A DNA stretch of 64,000 nucleotides, taken from Trueperella abortisuis (GTDB lineage Bacteria; Actinomycetota; Actinomycetes; Actinomycetales; Actinomycetaceae). The stretch spans positions 1,674,001 through 1,738,000 of the forward strand of contig NZ_JAUSQL010000001.1 of NCBI RefSeq assembly GCF_030811095.1, written 5' to 3'. Position numbers and translations under genes: made by a program. A model generated the notes under the pieces. The model saw nothing but the letters and a program-made list of their open reading frames with translations, did no database searches and was not told the origin of the DNA. Positions within the stretch are counted from its first letter, which is position 1; each line of letters begins with the position of its first letter. Positions 43,706-52,937 of the stretch are shown here, one piece after another.

Positions 43706-45787
43706 TTAGCCCTTGCGCACCATGCCGGCATCCATGATGCCAACAAGGTTGGTGACCTGCTCATCGTGGTCGCGGCCGAGCGAGCTGGGAACAATGGTGT
43801 TGGTCAGCGAGATGCCGTCCAGGGCATCCGCGTAGTCAAGCTTGCCCACCGAGAGCATGGAGGCGAGCATGCCGTGCGTGTCAGCGCCGTTCTCCGGGTT
43901 GGCACCCGGGGCAAACGGCGTGCCGGCGCGGTGGCCGGAGGGGAAGTTGCCGGTGTTCTTGCCGTAGACCACGTTGGAGGTGATCGTTAGCACGGACTGG
44001 GTGGGGACGGCGCCGCGGTACATCGGGATTGCCTTGATCTTGCTCATCACCGTGTGAACGATGGTGGCCGCGATCTCGTCAGCGCGGTCGTCGTCGTTGC
44101 CGTAGCGCGGGAAGTTGCCCTCGGTACGGTAGTCGACGATGAGGCCGGACTCGTCGCGGATCGGGTAGACCTTGGCGTACTTGATGGCGGACAGGGAGTC
44201 GGCGACGATCGACAGGCCGGCGATGCCGCAGCCCATCGTCCGCAGGATGTCCGTGTCGTGGAGCGCCATCTCGAGGGCCTCGTAGGCGTACTTGTCGTGG
44301 CTCCAGTGGATGATGTTGAGGGCCTCAACGTAGGTCTCGACAACCCAGGTGAGCATGTCCTCGTACTTCTCCCACACCTCGTCGAAGTCGAGCGGGCCGT
44401 CGCCTTGGATGGGTTCGTAGCCGGTCACGATCTGCTTGCCGGTCATCTCGTCCCGGCCGCCATTGATCGCGTACAGGAGCGACTTGGCCGCATTGACGCG
44501 GGCGCCGAAGAACTGCATCTGCTTGCCCACCTGCATCGGGGACACGCAGCACGCGATCGCCGCGTCGTCGCCCCAGTGGCCGCAGATCTGTCGGTCGGCC
44601 TCGTACTGGATGGAGGAGGTCTCGATGGAGACCTCGGCGCAGAAGCGCTTGTAGCCCTCCGGTAGCCGCTCGGACCAGAAGATCGTGATGTTCGGCTCCG
44701 GTGCCGGGCCGAGGTTCATGAGGGTCTGCAGCAGGCGGAAGGAGGTCTTGGTCACGAGCGTGCGGCCGTCGACGCCGAAGCCCGCGTCCGACCAGGTTGC
44801 CCAGTACGGATCGCCGGAGAAGATCTGGTCGTAGGCCTCGGTGCGCAGGAAGCGCACGATACGCAGCTTGATGACGAGGGAGTCGATGATCTCCTGCGCC
44901 TCGCTCTCGGTGAGGACGCCGCGGGCGAAGTCGCGCTCGAAGTAGATGTCGAAGAAGGCCGAGACGCGGCCGAAGGACATCGCGGCGCCGTCTTGCGACT
45001 TGATCGCGCCGAGGTAGCCGAAGTACGTCCACTGCACGGCTTCCTTCGCCGTCTCAGCCGGGCGGGAGATGTCGAAGCCGTAGCTTTCCGCCATCTTCTT
45101 CAGCTTCTTCAGGGCGTTGATCTGCTCGGATATTTCCTCCTGGTCGCGAGCCCAATCCTGGGAGAAGGGCAGGTCGGCGCGCGCGAGCTTGTCCGCCTGC
45201 TTCTCCTCGATCAGGCGGTCCACGCCGTAGAGGGCCACGCGGCGGTAGTCGCCGATGATGCGGCCACGGCCATAGGCGTCGGGCAGACCGGTGATGATGT
45301 GCGAGGAACGGGCGGCGCGGATGCGCGGGGTGTAGACATCGAAGACGCCCTGGTTGTGGGTCTTGCGGTAGCGGGTGAAGATCTCCTTGACGTCCGGGTT
45401 GATCTCCTTGCCCGCCTCGTGGATCGCTGTCTCGACCATGCGCCATCCGCCATAGGGCATCATGGCGCGCTTGAGCGGGACATCCGTCTGCAGGCCGACG
45501 ATCACGTCGTCCTTGTCGCAAATGTAGCCCGGGCCGAAGGCGTCGATGTCCGCCGGAACGTTGACGTCGACGTCGTAGACGCGCCTCTCGCGCTCCACTG
45601 ACAGGTACTTCTCGTCAAGTTCCTTCCACAGCCCCAACGTCTTGTCCGTCGGGCCCTCGAGGAAGGACTTGTCGCCTTCATAGGGGGTGTAGTTCTTCTG
45701 GATGAAGTCGCGCACGTCAATCGTTTGCTGCCATGCGCCTTCCGTGAATCCTTGCCACTGCTGGATGGTCGTTGCCTCGGTGGTCAC
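43706..45787 (-). CDS. pflB: Pyruvate formate-lyase catalytic subunit lacking the glycyl-radical domain
   Basis: A 693-aa protein. It converts pyruvate and CoA to acetyl-CoA and formate in anaerobic fermentation. The catalytic Cys pair, Cys413-Cys414 in AIACCVSPM, is present. The sequence tracks typical PFL to NTIVPSSLGRDHDEQVTNLVGIMD, then stops after AGMVRKG. Full-length enzymes (~760 aa) go on from this point through the glycyl-radical domain. The stop is a clean TAA, followed by a separate gene with its own ribosome site that encodes the missing part. This is therefore a split gene, not a random truncation. GTG 45787 follows GAGGAG. Confidence 0.93.
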   Translation of the reverse strand: MTTEATTIQQWQGFTEGAWQQTIDVRDFIQKNYTPYEGDKSFLEGPTDKTLGLWKELDEKYLSVERERRVYDVDVNVPADIDAFGPGYICDKDDVIVGLQTDVPLKRAMMPYGGWRMVETAIHEAGKEINPDVKEIFTRYRKTHNQGVFDVYTPRIRAARSSHIITGLPDAYGRGRIIGDYRRVALYGVDRLIEEKQADKLARADLPFSQDWARDQEEISEQINALKKLKKMAESYGFDISRPAETAKEAVQWTYFGYLGAIKSQDGAAMSFGRVSAFFDIYFERDFARGVLTESEAQEIIDSLVIKLRIVRFLRTEAYDQIFSGDPYWATWSDAGFGVDGRTLVTKTSFRLLQTLMNLGPAPEPNITIFWSERLPEGYKRFCAEVSIETSSIQYEADRQICGHWGDDAAIACCVSPMQVGKQMQFFGARVNAAKSLLYAINGGRDEMTGKQIVTGYEPIQGDGPLDFDEVWEKYEDMLTWVVETYVEALNIIHWSHDKYAYEALEMALHDTDILRTMGCGIAGLSIVADSLSAIKYAKVYPIRDESGLIVDYRTEGNFPRYGNDDDRADEIAATIVHTVMSKIKAIPMYRGAVPTQSVLTITSNVVYGKNTGNFPSGHRAGTPFAPGANPENGADTHGMLASMLSVGKLDYADALDGISLTNTIVPSSLGRDHDEQVTNLVGIMDAGMVRKG

Positions 45788-45819
45788 GTTACTCCTCAGG
45801 TTGTTCTAAGTACACCCTC

Positions 45820-45825
45820 ATTCTA
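45820..45825 (-). promoter_or_regulatory. Predicted -10 box of the pflB promoter
   Basis: TAGAAT on the minus strand, ~33 bp before the pflB start. No clear -35 or known redox-regulator site is seen in the 131-bp gap. Confidence 0.45.
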
Positions 45826-45918
45826 GGAGATCGTCCTTCGAGCACAGCACATGGGGAGCTAACTCACATCGCACAATTCAGACAAAACACACCCCGGCGC
45901 TCCATGCCGTGAATGGAG

Positions 45919-47556
45919 TCATTCCACCCCGGGACTAAAGGTCCGATCTACCCCACGAGCTGGAGAAACAGGCTCATGCCCCGAGCGGATGAGGCCATAG
46001 TGATAACCGTCCGTCAACGCCTCCCACGCCGCCTCGATCACGTCAGCCCCGACCCCGACGGTCGTCCACGTCCCCGCCGCATCATTCATCGTCAGCAACA
46101 CGCGCGTCACCGCGCTGGTACCGTCGGCCGAGTCAAGGATACGCACCTTGAAGTCGGTCAGCCGCATGTCCTCCAGCTCGGCATACACCGGGGTCAGCGC
46201 GGCGCGCAAAGCCTGGTCGAGGGCGTGCACCGGGCCCACGCCCTCCCCCATCCGCATGATTCGATGCCCACCGGCGTACAGCTTGACGCGCGCCTCACTC
46301 ACCGTTTCCGACGGCGACGCCGCCGAGCGCACGTCTGCCGCCCACTGCTCCACCTCAAAGTAGCTCACCAGCTCCCCCAGCACCTCGCGTACGAGTAGCT
46401 CGAAGGACGCGTCCGCGGCGTCGTAGCTGTAACCCATCGCCTCGGCCGCCTTGACCCGCTCCGTGATCTGCCGCAACTCCTCGCCTCGGCCCGTCAGATC
46501 CACCCCAAACTCGCGGCACTTGAGCTCCACCGACGAGCGGCCAGCCATGTCGGAGACGAGCATGCGCATCCCGTTGCCCACCGCGGCCGGGTCAGTGTGC
46601 TGGTAAAGATTGGGATCCACGCGGATCGCGGAGGCGTGCAGACCGGCCTTGTGGGCGAACGACGAACGCCCCACATAGGGCTGACGCGGCTGCGGGGCCA
46701 TATTGGTCAACTCGGCGATAGCGTGGGAGACGGAGGTGAAGTCAGCCAGCTGCTCCGGCGTCACGGCCTGAAAATCTGTCTTGAGCGCAAGATTCGCCGC
46801 CACGGTCAGCAGGTTGGCATTCCCGGTGCGCTCCCCGTAGCCGTTGATGGTGCCCTGCACCTGACGACACCCGGCCTCCACCGCAGCGATCGTGTTCGCG
46901 ACGGCGCACCCGGCGTCGTCGTGCGTGTGAATGCCGAGCCTCGGCGTAACGCGCTGTGCCGCCAGCCGCGTCTCGAGGTCGGCGACCGTGTCGGAGACTG
47001 CCTTTGGCAACGAGCCGCCGTTGGTGTCGCACAGGATCGCCCAGCTCGCCCCCGCGCCCAAGGCCTCGGCCACGACGGCGGTGGCGTAGTCGGCGTCGGC
47101 GGCGAAGCCGTCAAAGAAGTGTTCCATGTCCACCATCACCTCACGCCCACACGAGCGCAGGTAGGTGACCGTGTCGCGCACCATGCGCAGGTTCTCCTCT
47201 GGCGTGGTGCGCAACGCGCCGACGACGTGGCGGATGTCCGACTTGGCCACCAGGCAGATGACCGGTGCGCCCGAGTCAATAAGAGCAGCCACCTGCGGAT
47301 CCTCCGCGGCGGGTACCCCCGCCTTGGCGGTGGCGCCGAAGGCGGTCAGCGTGGCGGACCGTAGCGGATTGGCGGACTTGAGGGCCGCGAAGAACTCCGT
47401 GTCACGCGGGATAGCACCCGGCCAGCCGCCCTCGATGTAGTCCGCGCCCATCGCCTCAATGTGGGGCAACATGGCGATCTTGTCCGCCACAGACAGGCTG
47501 ATGCCCTCCATCTGGGCGCCGTCGCGTAGCGTCGTGTCGTAGATGAAGACCTTCAT
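45919..47556 (-). CDS. cimA: (R)-citramalate synthase
   Basis: A 545-aa HMGL-like/LeuA-family enzyme that joins acetyl-CoA and pyruvate to citramalate, the threonine-independent entry to isoleucine. Motifs: IYDTTLRDGAQMEGISLS, DYIEGGWPGAIPRD, LCDTNGGSLP, GIHTHDDAGCAVANTIAAVEA, GTINGYGERTGNANLL. SFAHKAGLHASA marks the end of the catalytic part. The last ~150 residues form a LeuA-type allosteric dimer domain. The GGWPG motif points to CimA (type 2) rather than LeuA. It is the third gene of leuB-ilvE-cimA, 10 nt after ilvE. Confidence 0.92.
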   Translation of the reverse strand: MKVFIYDTTLRDGAQMEGISLSVADKIAMLPHIEAMGADYIEGGWPGAIPRDTEFFAALKSANPLRSATLTAFGATAKAGVPAAEDPQVAALIDSGAPVICLVAKSDIRHVVGALRTTPEENLRMVRDTVTYLRSCGREVMVDMEHFFDGFAADADYATAVVAEALGAGASWAILCDTNGGSLPKAVSDTVADLETRLAAQRVTPRLGIHTHDDAGCAVANTIAAVEAGCRQVQGTINGYGERTGNANLLTVAANLALKTDFQAVTPEQLADFTSVSHAIAELTNMAPQPRQPYVGRSSFAHKAGLHASAIRVDPNLYQHTDPAAVGNGMRMLVSDMAGRSSVELKCREFGVDLTGRGEELRQITERVKAAEAMGYSYDAADASFELLVREVLGELVSYFEVEQWAADVRSAASPSETVSEARVKLYAGGHRIMRMGEGVGPVHALDQALRAALTPVYAELEDMRLTDFKVRILDSADGTSAVTRVLLTMNDAAGTWTTVGVGADVIEAAWEALTDGYHYGLIRSGHEPVSPARGVDRTFSPGVE

Positions 47557-47566
47557 CGCCGGCCGC

Positions 47567-48709
47567 CTAGGCGTCGGCGATCTTGTACAGCCAGCCGAAG
47601 CGGTCTTCCCGGTGGCCGAGCTGGATCGCGGTGAGCTCGTCGTAGATCGCGGCGGTCTTCTCCCCCACCGGCACCTCGACGTCGAAATCCGTAGAGGCCA
47701 GGCGCCCGATCGGTGTCACGACGGCGGCCGTACCGCACGCGAACATCTCCGCGACCTCTCCCGACTCGATACCGTTGACTACCGATGCCAGCGAGATCGT
47801 TTCCTCGCTGACTGCCACGCCCTCGGACTCGAGGAAATCCAGGATGGAGGAGCGGGTGCCGCCAGGCAAAATGTTGCCCGTCAGTTTCGGGGTCTTCACA
47901 GAGCCGTCCGCCATGACGATAAAGACGTTCATACCGCCCAGCTCATCGATGTTGGTGTTGGTTGCCGCATCCAGGAAGAGCACCTCGTCGTAGCCGGCGT
48001 CGTGAGCCGTGACCTTGGGCAGGAGCGAGGCGGCGTAGTTCCCGCCCGTCTTCACGTCTCCCATACCGCCCGGGCCGGCGCGGTGGTAGTCGCGATCCAC
48101 GAAGACGTTGATCGGCTTGAGCCCATTCGGGAAGTACGCCCCCGACGGCGAGGCGATTACCAAGTATTCATAGCGCGTGGCGGCCCGCACGCCGAGGAAT
48201 GCCTCGGAGGCGAAGACGAAGGGACGCAGGTAGAGCGAGGAGCCGGGCGCTGAGGGCACCCAGCGCGCATCGGCGCGCACGAGGTCCACGATCGAGCCCA
48301 TGAAGTCCGCCAGCGGGATCTCAGGGATCGCAAGGCGCCGGCAGGACATGTTGATCCGCGCCGCGTTGTAGGTTGGGCGGAAGGTCCAGATCGAGCCGTC
48401 ATCGTGGCGGTAGGCCTTCATCCCCTCGAAGGCCTCCTGGCCGTAGTGGAGGATCGCGCCGGCCGGGTCGAGACTCAGCGGGCCGTAGGGAACGATACCC
48501 TTGTTGTGCCACCCCTTCTGCGCGCTCCACGTGGCGCGGGCCATGTAGTCCGAGAAGTCGGTGCCGAATCCCAGGTGGTCCATCACCTGCTCGTACTCCG
48601 CCTCCGACTTGAGTGCCTCGTTGCGCTGAAGCGCGAACGTGCCGGCGAAACTATCGGCGCTCGCCACAGGCTGGGCTGAAAGCTTTTCGAGTTCCGTGTG
48701 CTGACGCAT
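47567..48709 (-). CDS. ilvE: Branched-chain amino acid aminotransferase
   Basis: A 380-aa class IV PLP transaminase for Leu, Ile and Val. Typical features: GLGFGTDFSDYMARATWSA-like start of fold (HLGFGTDFSDYM), LHYGQEAFEGMKAY, RPYVFASE-type RPFVFASEAFLG, the PLP lysine in DVKTGGNYAASLL, and GTRSSILDF. Length is standard for actinobacterial IlvE. It lies between leuB and cimA with a 24-nt gap to leuB. Confidence 0.96.
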   Translation of the reverse strand: MRQHTELEKLSAQPVASADSFAGTFALQRNEALKSEAEYEQVMDHLGFGTDFSDYMARATWSAQKGWHNKGIVPYGPLSLDPAGAILHYGQEAFEGMKAYRHDDGSIWTFRPTYNAARINMSCRRLAIPEIPLADFMGSIVDLVRADARWVPSAPGSSLYLRPFVFASEAFLGVRAATRYEYLVIASPSGAYFPNGLKPINVFVDRDYHRAGPGGMGDVKTGGNYAASLLPKVTAHDAGYDEVLFLDAATNTNIDELGGMNVFIVMADGSVKTPKLTGNILPGGTRSSILDFLESEGVAVSEETISLASVVNGIESGEVAEMFACGTAAVVTPIGRLASTDFDVEVPVGEKTAAIYDELTAIQLGHREDRFGWLYKIADA

Positions 48710-48733
48710 GATTGTCCTTCCTTCGCCCCAATT

Positions 48734-49783
48734 CTAGCGCTTGAGTAGCTTCACGATCGCGTCGCCGATCTGCGCGGTGGTGCGCACGAGCGGCGCTCCG
48801 GCAGCGGCGGCTTCGGCGCGGGCTGCCATGTCGGCGTCGACGGCCTCACGCACCTTCTCTCCCAGCTCGGGGTAGCCGAGGAAGTCCAGCATGAGCGCCA
48901 CCGAGGAGATCGTGGCGGTCGGGTCCGCGATCCCCTTGCCCGCGATGTCCGGGGCCGAGCCGTGGACGGGCTCGAACATCGAGGGGAACGTACGGTCGGG
49001 GTTGATGTTTCCCGACGCCGCCAGACCGATTCCGCCCGTGACCGCGCCGGCCTCGTCCGTGAGGATGTCGCCGAAAAGGTTGTCGGTGACGATGACATCG
49101 AATCGGGAGGGATCGGTGACGAGGAAGATCGTGGCGGCGTCCACATGCAGGTAGTCAGTGACGACGTCGGGGTAGTCGGCGCCGACTTCTTCAACCGTGC
49201 GACGCCACAGGTGGCCGGCGTGGACGAGGACGTTGTGCTTGTGGACGAGGGTGAGCTTCTTGCGCCGCGCGCGAGCCTGCTCGAACGCGAATCGCACCAC
49301 GCGCTCGACCCCGAAACGGGTGTTGAGCGAGACCTCAGTGGCGATCTCCTGGGCCGTGCCCTCGCGCAAATTACCACCGTTTCCGGCGTACAGTCCCTCG
49401 GTTCCCTCGCGCACCACGACGAAGTCGATCTTTCCAGGATTGGCCAGCGGGGTGGGCAGGCCCGGGTAGTACTTCGACGGGCGCAAGTTGACATACTGGT
49501 CGAGGTCGAAGCGCAACTTGAGTAGCAAGCCACGCTCGAGCACGCCGGAGGGCATCGACGGATCGCCCACCGCGCCGAGCAGGATCGCATCCTTGCCCTT
49601 AATCTCCTCCAGCTCCGCGTCCGTGATGACCTCACCCGTGCGGTGATAGCGCCCCGCGCCGAGATCGTAGGTGGTCAGGGCAAAGTCCACGTCGCCGGCG
49701 ACGGCGGAGAGCGTCTTCAGCCCCTCGGCCACGACTTCGGGGCCGATGCCGTCGCCAGGGATCACTGCAAGTTCAATAGCCAT
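48734..49783 (-). CDS. leuB: 3-isopropylmalate dehydrogenase
   Basis: A 349-aa NAD-dependent decarboxylating dehydrogenase. Motifs: [57 protein letters not shown] and [19 protein letters not shown]. The [12 protein letters not shown] signature and length fit LeuB. Since cimA follows, the same enzyme may also oxidise 3-methylmalate for isoleucine, as known for some LeuB proteins. It is the first gene of the branched-chain operon; a GTG-led ORF overlaps its leader but is not leucine-rich. Confidence 0.95.
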   Translation of the reverse strand: MAIELAVIPGDGIGPEVVAEGLKTLSAVAGDVDFALTTYDLGAGRYHRTGEVITDAELEEIKGKDAILLGAVGDPSMPSGVLERGLLLKLRFDLDQYVNLRPSKYYPGLPTPLANPGKIDFVVVREGTEGLYAGNGGNLREGTAQEIATEVSLNTRFGVERVVRFAFEQARARRKKLTLVHKHNVLVHAGHLWRRTVEEVGADYPDVVTDYLHVDAATIFLVTDPSRFDVIVTDNLFGDILTDEAGAVTGGIGLAASGNINPDRTFPSMFEPVHGSAPDIAGKGIADPTATISSVALMLDFLGYPELGEKVREAVDADMAARAEAAAAGAPLVRTTAQIGDAIVKLLKR

Positions 49784-49867
49784 GGAGCAAGTCTAGGTCC
49801 TGTCCGCGACGTGGTACGAACCGTTCACCTTTCGGACGCTGTGCTCCTTGCCGCACCGCCTAGAGGC

Positions 49868-49897
49868 GGGCCCGAGGGATTCGACTCCCTCAGGCCC
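49868..49897 (-). terminator. Terminator-like hairpin after the surface-protein gene
   Basis: GGGCCTGAGGGA pairs with TCCCTCGGGCCC (one bulge or mismatch). It sits 17 nt past the stop at 49914, without a T tract. Part of it, GAGTCGAATCCCTC, looks like a tRNA T arm, but no tRNA can be folded. Confidence 0.6.
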
Positions 49898-49913
49898 GTT
49901 GCGGCTCAGACCT

Positions 49914-51557
49914 TTATTCCGCGCGAGGACGACGCGAACCGGACGCGGCAAAGAGGCCAAGCCCGCCAAGGAGGAAGGCAAGCGCTGTAGCCGCCGCCGA
50001 TTCGGTGGTGGCCCCGGCGCGGGCGAGCTTCTTCACCCCGGCATCCTGCTGGGCGACTGCGGCTCCGGCAGTCTTCGCGTTTACGGCCGGAGCGACGGGG
50101 GTTGCCGGTGCGGACTCGACCTTCGGTGCGGGCTCAGGCTTCGGCTCAGGCTCAGCCTTCGGCTCAGGCTCAGCCTTCGGCTCAGGCTCAGCCTTCGGTG
50201 CGATCTTGCAGATCTCCCGGGCCTGCGCCTCAGCCAGTTGCTTGGTCACTTTCGCGAGGGCTGCCTCGACGTCCGACAGGGCCTTGTCGGCGACGCCGGC
50301 GCCGGCGGTGGCGACCTTGAGGGCCTGCTCCGCCTCAGAGAGCGAGGCCTGGGCCTGATCGTTGGCGGTCTTGGCGGCGGATAGCCCGGCCTCGGCGGCC
50401 TTCAGCTCGGCTGCCGCCTTCTTAGCCGCGTCTCCTAGGACGTTGGCATCGCCCGCCTCGATGGAGGCTTTGTTGGTTTCCTTCATCTTCTTCTCGAGGG
50501 CGTCGAGGTTGGCCTTGGCGGCCTTAGCCTTGGCGAGGCGATCCTGGGCCGCCTGGTAGGCGTCCGGATCGAAGTTCTCCTGCGCCGCCTCAAGCGCGGC
50601 GTTCACATTCCGCAAGTGCTCGACGGCACTCTGAAGCTGCTGCTTCGTCACTTCAACGTCGGCATCGATTCGGTCGGCCTGCTCCCGTGCCTTTTTCAAA
50701 GCCTCGCCTGCTTCGCGCACCGTCGCCTCGGCCTTGACTGCACGGTCGTAGAAGTACTTGGCACTGGCGAGGGTGCGCTCAAGCTCCTCCTTGGCCGCCT
50801 TCAGCCCAAGATCTTCCGGATGCTCATTGAATTTGGCGATGCTCTCAGCCAGTAACCGCTCGGCTTCCTCGACGTCACTTTTCAGAGCTTCCGCCGTTCC
50901 CAGTTCGAGCTCCTTTCCGGCCTCCTCAATGACATTGGTGAGGCTTTGTACGGTTGTCTTGGCAGCTTCGGCGTCTTTCTGTTGCTTGCCCAGGAGCGCC
51001 TCCAGATTGCGGAAATCCCGGGTTGCCTCACTGGCGCGCTGCTTCACCGAGGCCAGCGCCTGCTTCGCCTGTTCGGCTTGTTCGGCAACGCGGGACGCGT
51101 CCTCGAACTCCTTATTGACGGCGTCGACGTCGATCTTCTTGTATTCCTCGTAGGCCTTCATGGCGGCCCTCTCGGCCTCAACCGCGTCGTCGAGAGCTTT
51201 CTTCGCAGCTGCTTCGGCAACCCGCGCAACTTCAAGGGCGCGAGTCTTGCCCTCCAGATCCTTGGCGACTTTGGCGGCGTCGCGCGTGGCGGCGTCGTGA
51301 GCGCGTGTTGCCTCCTCGACATGACGACGAACTACCTCGACGTTCGCCCTGGCCTCCTCGAGTGACGTGGTGGCCTCCACGAGCATTGCCTTGAGGCCCT
51401 CGACCGTCTGCGCCTTGTCCTCGGCACTGATGCAGGTCACTACCGGTGCGCTGTCCATGGGCGCCGCCACGGCGGACGCCGCTCCACCGAAAAGCACAAC
51501 GCCGCTGAGTATCGTCGCCATGGCCGTCTTCATCGCCAGTGAGTACTTAACGTTCAT
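49914..51557 (-). CDS. Secreted coiled-coil surface protein with degenerate sorting signal
   Basis: A 547-aa protein. A signal peptide (LAMKTAMATILSGVVLFGG ending AVAAP) is followed by long charged coiled coils from residue ~40 to ~430, rich in Ala/Glu/Lys with heptads. A Pro-rich wall-spanning stretch carries EPKAEPEPK repeats, then ~30 Ala/Val-rich residues. The C-terminus has a sorting-signal shape: LARAGA, a hydrophobic helix (AATALAFLLGGLGLF) and a basic tail. LPxTG or LAxTG would be usual; here Thr is Ala, so sortase anchoring is doubtful. ATG 51557 follows GGAGAAG. Role unknown; adhesin or wall stalk is likely. Confidence 0.82.
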   Translation of the reverse strand: MNVKYSLAMKTAMATILSGVVLFGGAASAVAAPMDSAPVVTCISAEDKAQTVEGLKAMLVEATTSLEEARANVEVVRRHVEEATRAHDAATRDAAKVAKDLEGKTRALEVARVAEAAAKKALDDAVEAERAAMKAYEEYKKIDVDAVNKEFEDASRVAEQAEQAKQALASVKQRASEATRDFRNLEALLGKQQKDAEAAKTTVQSLTNVIEEAGKELELGTAEALKSDVEEAERLLAESIAKFNEHPEDLGLKAAKEELERTLASAKYFYDRAVKAEATVREAGEALKKAREQADRIDADVEVTKQQLQSAVEHLRNVNAALEAAQENFDPDAYQAAQDRLAKAKAAKANLDALEKKMKETNKASIEAGDANVLGDAAKKAAAELKAAEAGLSAAKTANDQAQASLSEAEQALKVATAGAGVADKALSDVEAALAKVTKQLAEAQAREICKIAPKAEPEPKAEPEPKAEPEPKPEPAPKVESAPATPVAPAVNAKTAGAAVAQQDAGVKKLARAGATTESAAATALAFLLGGLGLFAASGSRRPRAE

Positions 51558-51998
51558 TCTTCTCCATTCGTTTGTCGCGAGGGTTCGACCATCATGACAC
51601 GCGCACAAGGGCACCGGCCGTCATGCTTTCATACCGAAGAATGACCTGGTTACGCGCCGGTATCGCCCCCAAGTAGCACAGCGAAAATGAGGCCAACGCC
51701 TTGCTATTATGCACGGTGTGGAAACCCCGCGCAGGCAAAGGAAAAGACAGCGCTCACCGACGAATTATTAAGTGCGCGATGCGCAGGGCATCGCTCGCCA
51801 GCGACCCCGCCGACAGCTCAGCCCGCTTCGCCTTAGAGTGAACTCGCGTGGGAGAAAGACCTTTCATGAGGAGACTGAGCCCAACGTTGTCATTGCATGA
51901 CGCTATTGCGTCTCCTATGACCGTCTTGCCCTTGTCACTCGCCACTAAAATCCATAGAGTTTAGAATCGCACTATGACTTTAGCAGTAGGACATCCCG
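51558..51998. other. Intergenic region between the surface protein and polysaccharide cluster
   Basis: These 441 bp are flanked by divergent genes. A TAGAAT box (51962-51967) lies ~32 bp before the permease start. On the minus strand 51754-51945 is open for 63 codons from GTG, but it has no ribosome site and no recognisable motif; I do not call it a gene. Base composition drops toward AT here, at the boundary of the polysaccharide cluster. Confidence 0.5.
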
Positions 51999-52937
51999 GT
52001 GACAGACAGCACGGACGATAAAGACCCCCTCGAACTATGGATGGAGCTCATCCACCCCGAGTCTCTCAAAGACAGTCGGGAGATTGTCGCTGCCGTTGAC
52101 GCGCGAAAATTCTTGCGCCTCAGTAGCAGACCACTTATCACTGCTTATGTCCGCGATGTTTGGCACAGACGGCACTTCACCCTGATGGAGAGCAAAGCCA
52201 GAGCCTTTGGATCTATCAAGGATACTGCCCTCGGAAAGGCATGGCTCATCCTCGAGCCCTTCCTGAACTCCGCTATATACTATTTCATATTCGCGGTCCT
52301 ATTAAGTTTCGACCGTGGAATGGACAACTTTGTTGCATTTCTCGTCATTGGACTCATCTCGTTCACGTTGCTCTCCAAAGGGCTGAACGCTACTTCCGCC
52401 ATTGAAGGATCCGGACGGAATCTGGTCAAGTCCTTCCAGTTCCCCAAATTCTCCCTCGTACTCTCCTATACGTTACGTACCTATTACGATTTCGTCCCCA
52501 CCGTCATTGCGATGATTATCTTCATCGTGGTAATCCCGCCACACGCATTGCCGACGACGTCGTGGACGTTGGTCCCACTGGTTTACCTTCTTGTTGCACC
52601 ACTGGCGATTGGAATTGCCTCAATTACGGCAACACTTGCTACGCTTCTGCCAGACATCCGCTTCATCATTGGCCTATTCTCGCGGCTGTGGTTCTATGCT
52701 TCAGGAATATTCTGGTCAGTCGACATGTTCGCAGACAAGCCATTTCTTCAAGACCTCATGCGCTTGAACCCGGCGTGTACCTACCTTGATATCCTACGCA
52801 CAATTCTCCTTACAGGATCGCCCGCAGCGGCTAGCCAGTGGGTCTACCTCACAGTATGGTCAATTACCCTTTTTGTCGTGGGATTCCTCTTCCTTTGGCG
52901 ATCTGAAGTAAAAATGAGCAAAGCCTTGGAGCGCTAA
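51999..52937 (+). CDS. ABC-2 type polysaccharide/teichoic acid export permease (Wzm/TarG-like)
   Basis: A 312-aa membrane protein. The N-terminal ~55 residues are cytoplasmic; six hydrophobic segments follow, starting at YYFIFAVLLSF and ending with WSITLFVVGFLFLW. The pre-TM motif ALGKAWLILEPFLNSAIYYF and the conserved late motif FYASGIFWSVDMF with LNPACTYLDILR are typical of Wzm/TarG permeases that export lipid-linked polymers. GTG 51999 follows AGGACA. It overlaps the ATPase gene (TAATG), forming a two-gene transporter. Confidence 0.9.
   Translation: MTDSTDDKDPLELWMELIHPESLKDSREIVAAVDARKFLRLSSRPLITAYVRDVWHRRHFTLMESKARAFGSIKDTALGKAWLILEPFLNSAIYYFIFAVLLSFDRGMDNFVAFLVIGLISFTLLSKGLNATSAIEGSGRNLVKSFQFPKFSLVLSYTLRTYYDFVPTVIAMIIFIVVIPPHALPTTSWTLVPLVYLLVAPLAIGIASITATLATLLPDIRFIIGLFSRLWFYASGIFWSVDMFADKPFLQDLMRLNPACTYLDILRTILLTGSPAAASQWVYLTVWSITLFVVGFLFLWRSEVKMSKALER

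Noticed and set aside
45788-45918. Rex, FNR or CRP operator before pflB
   Set aside because: No convincing palindrome matching these consensus sites was seen.
49868-49981. Possible tRNA remnant or T-box before leuB
   Set aside because: A T-arm-like piece is visible, but no acceptor or anticodon arm and no T-box core could be found.
51754-51945. 63-aa minus-strand protein
   Set aside because: No ribosome site, no known motif and little coding character; it could be a remnant but cannot be supported.
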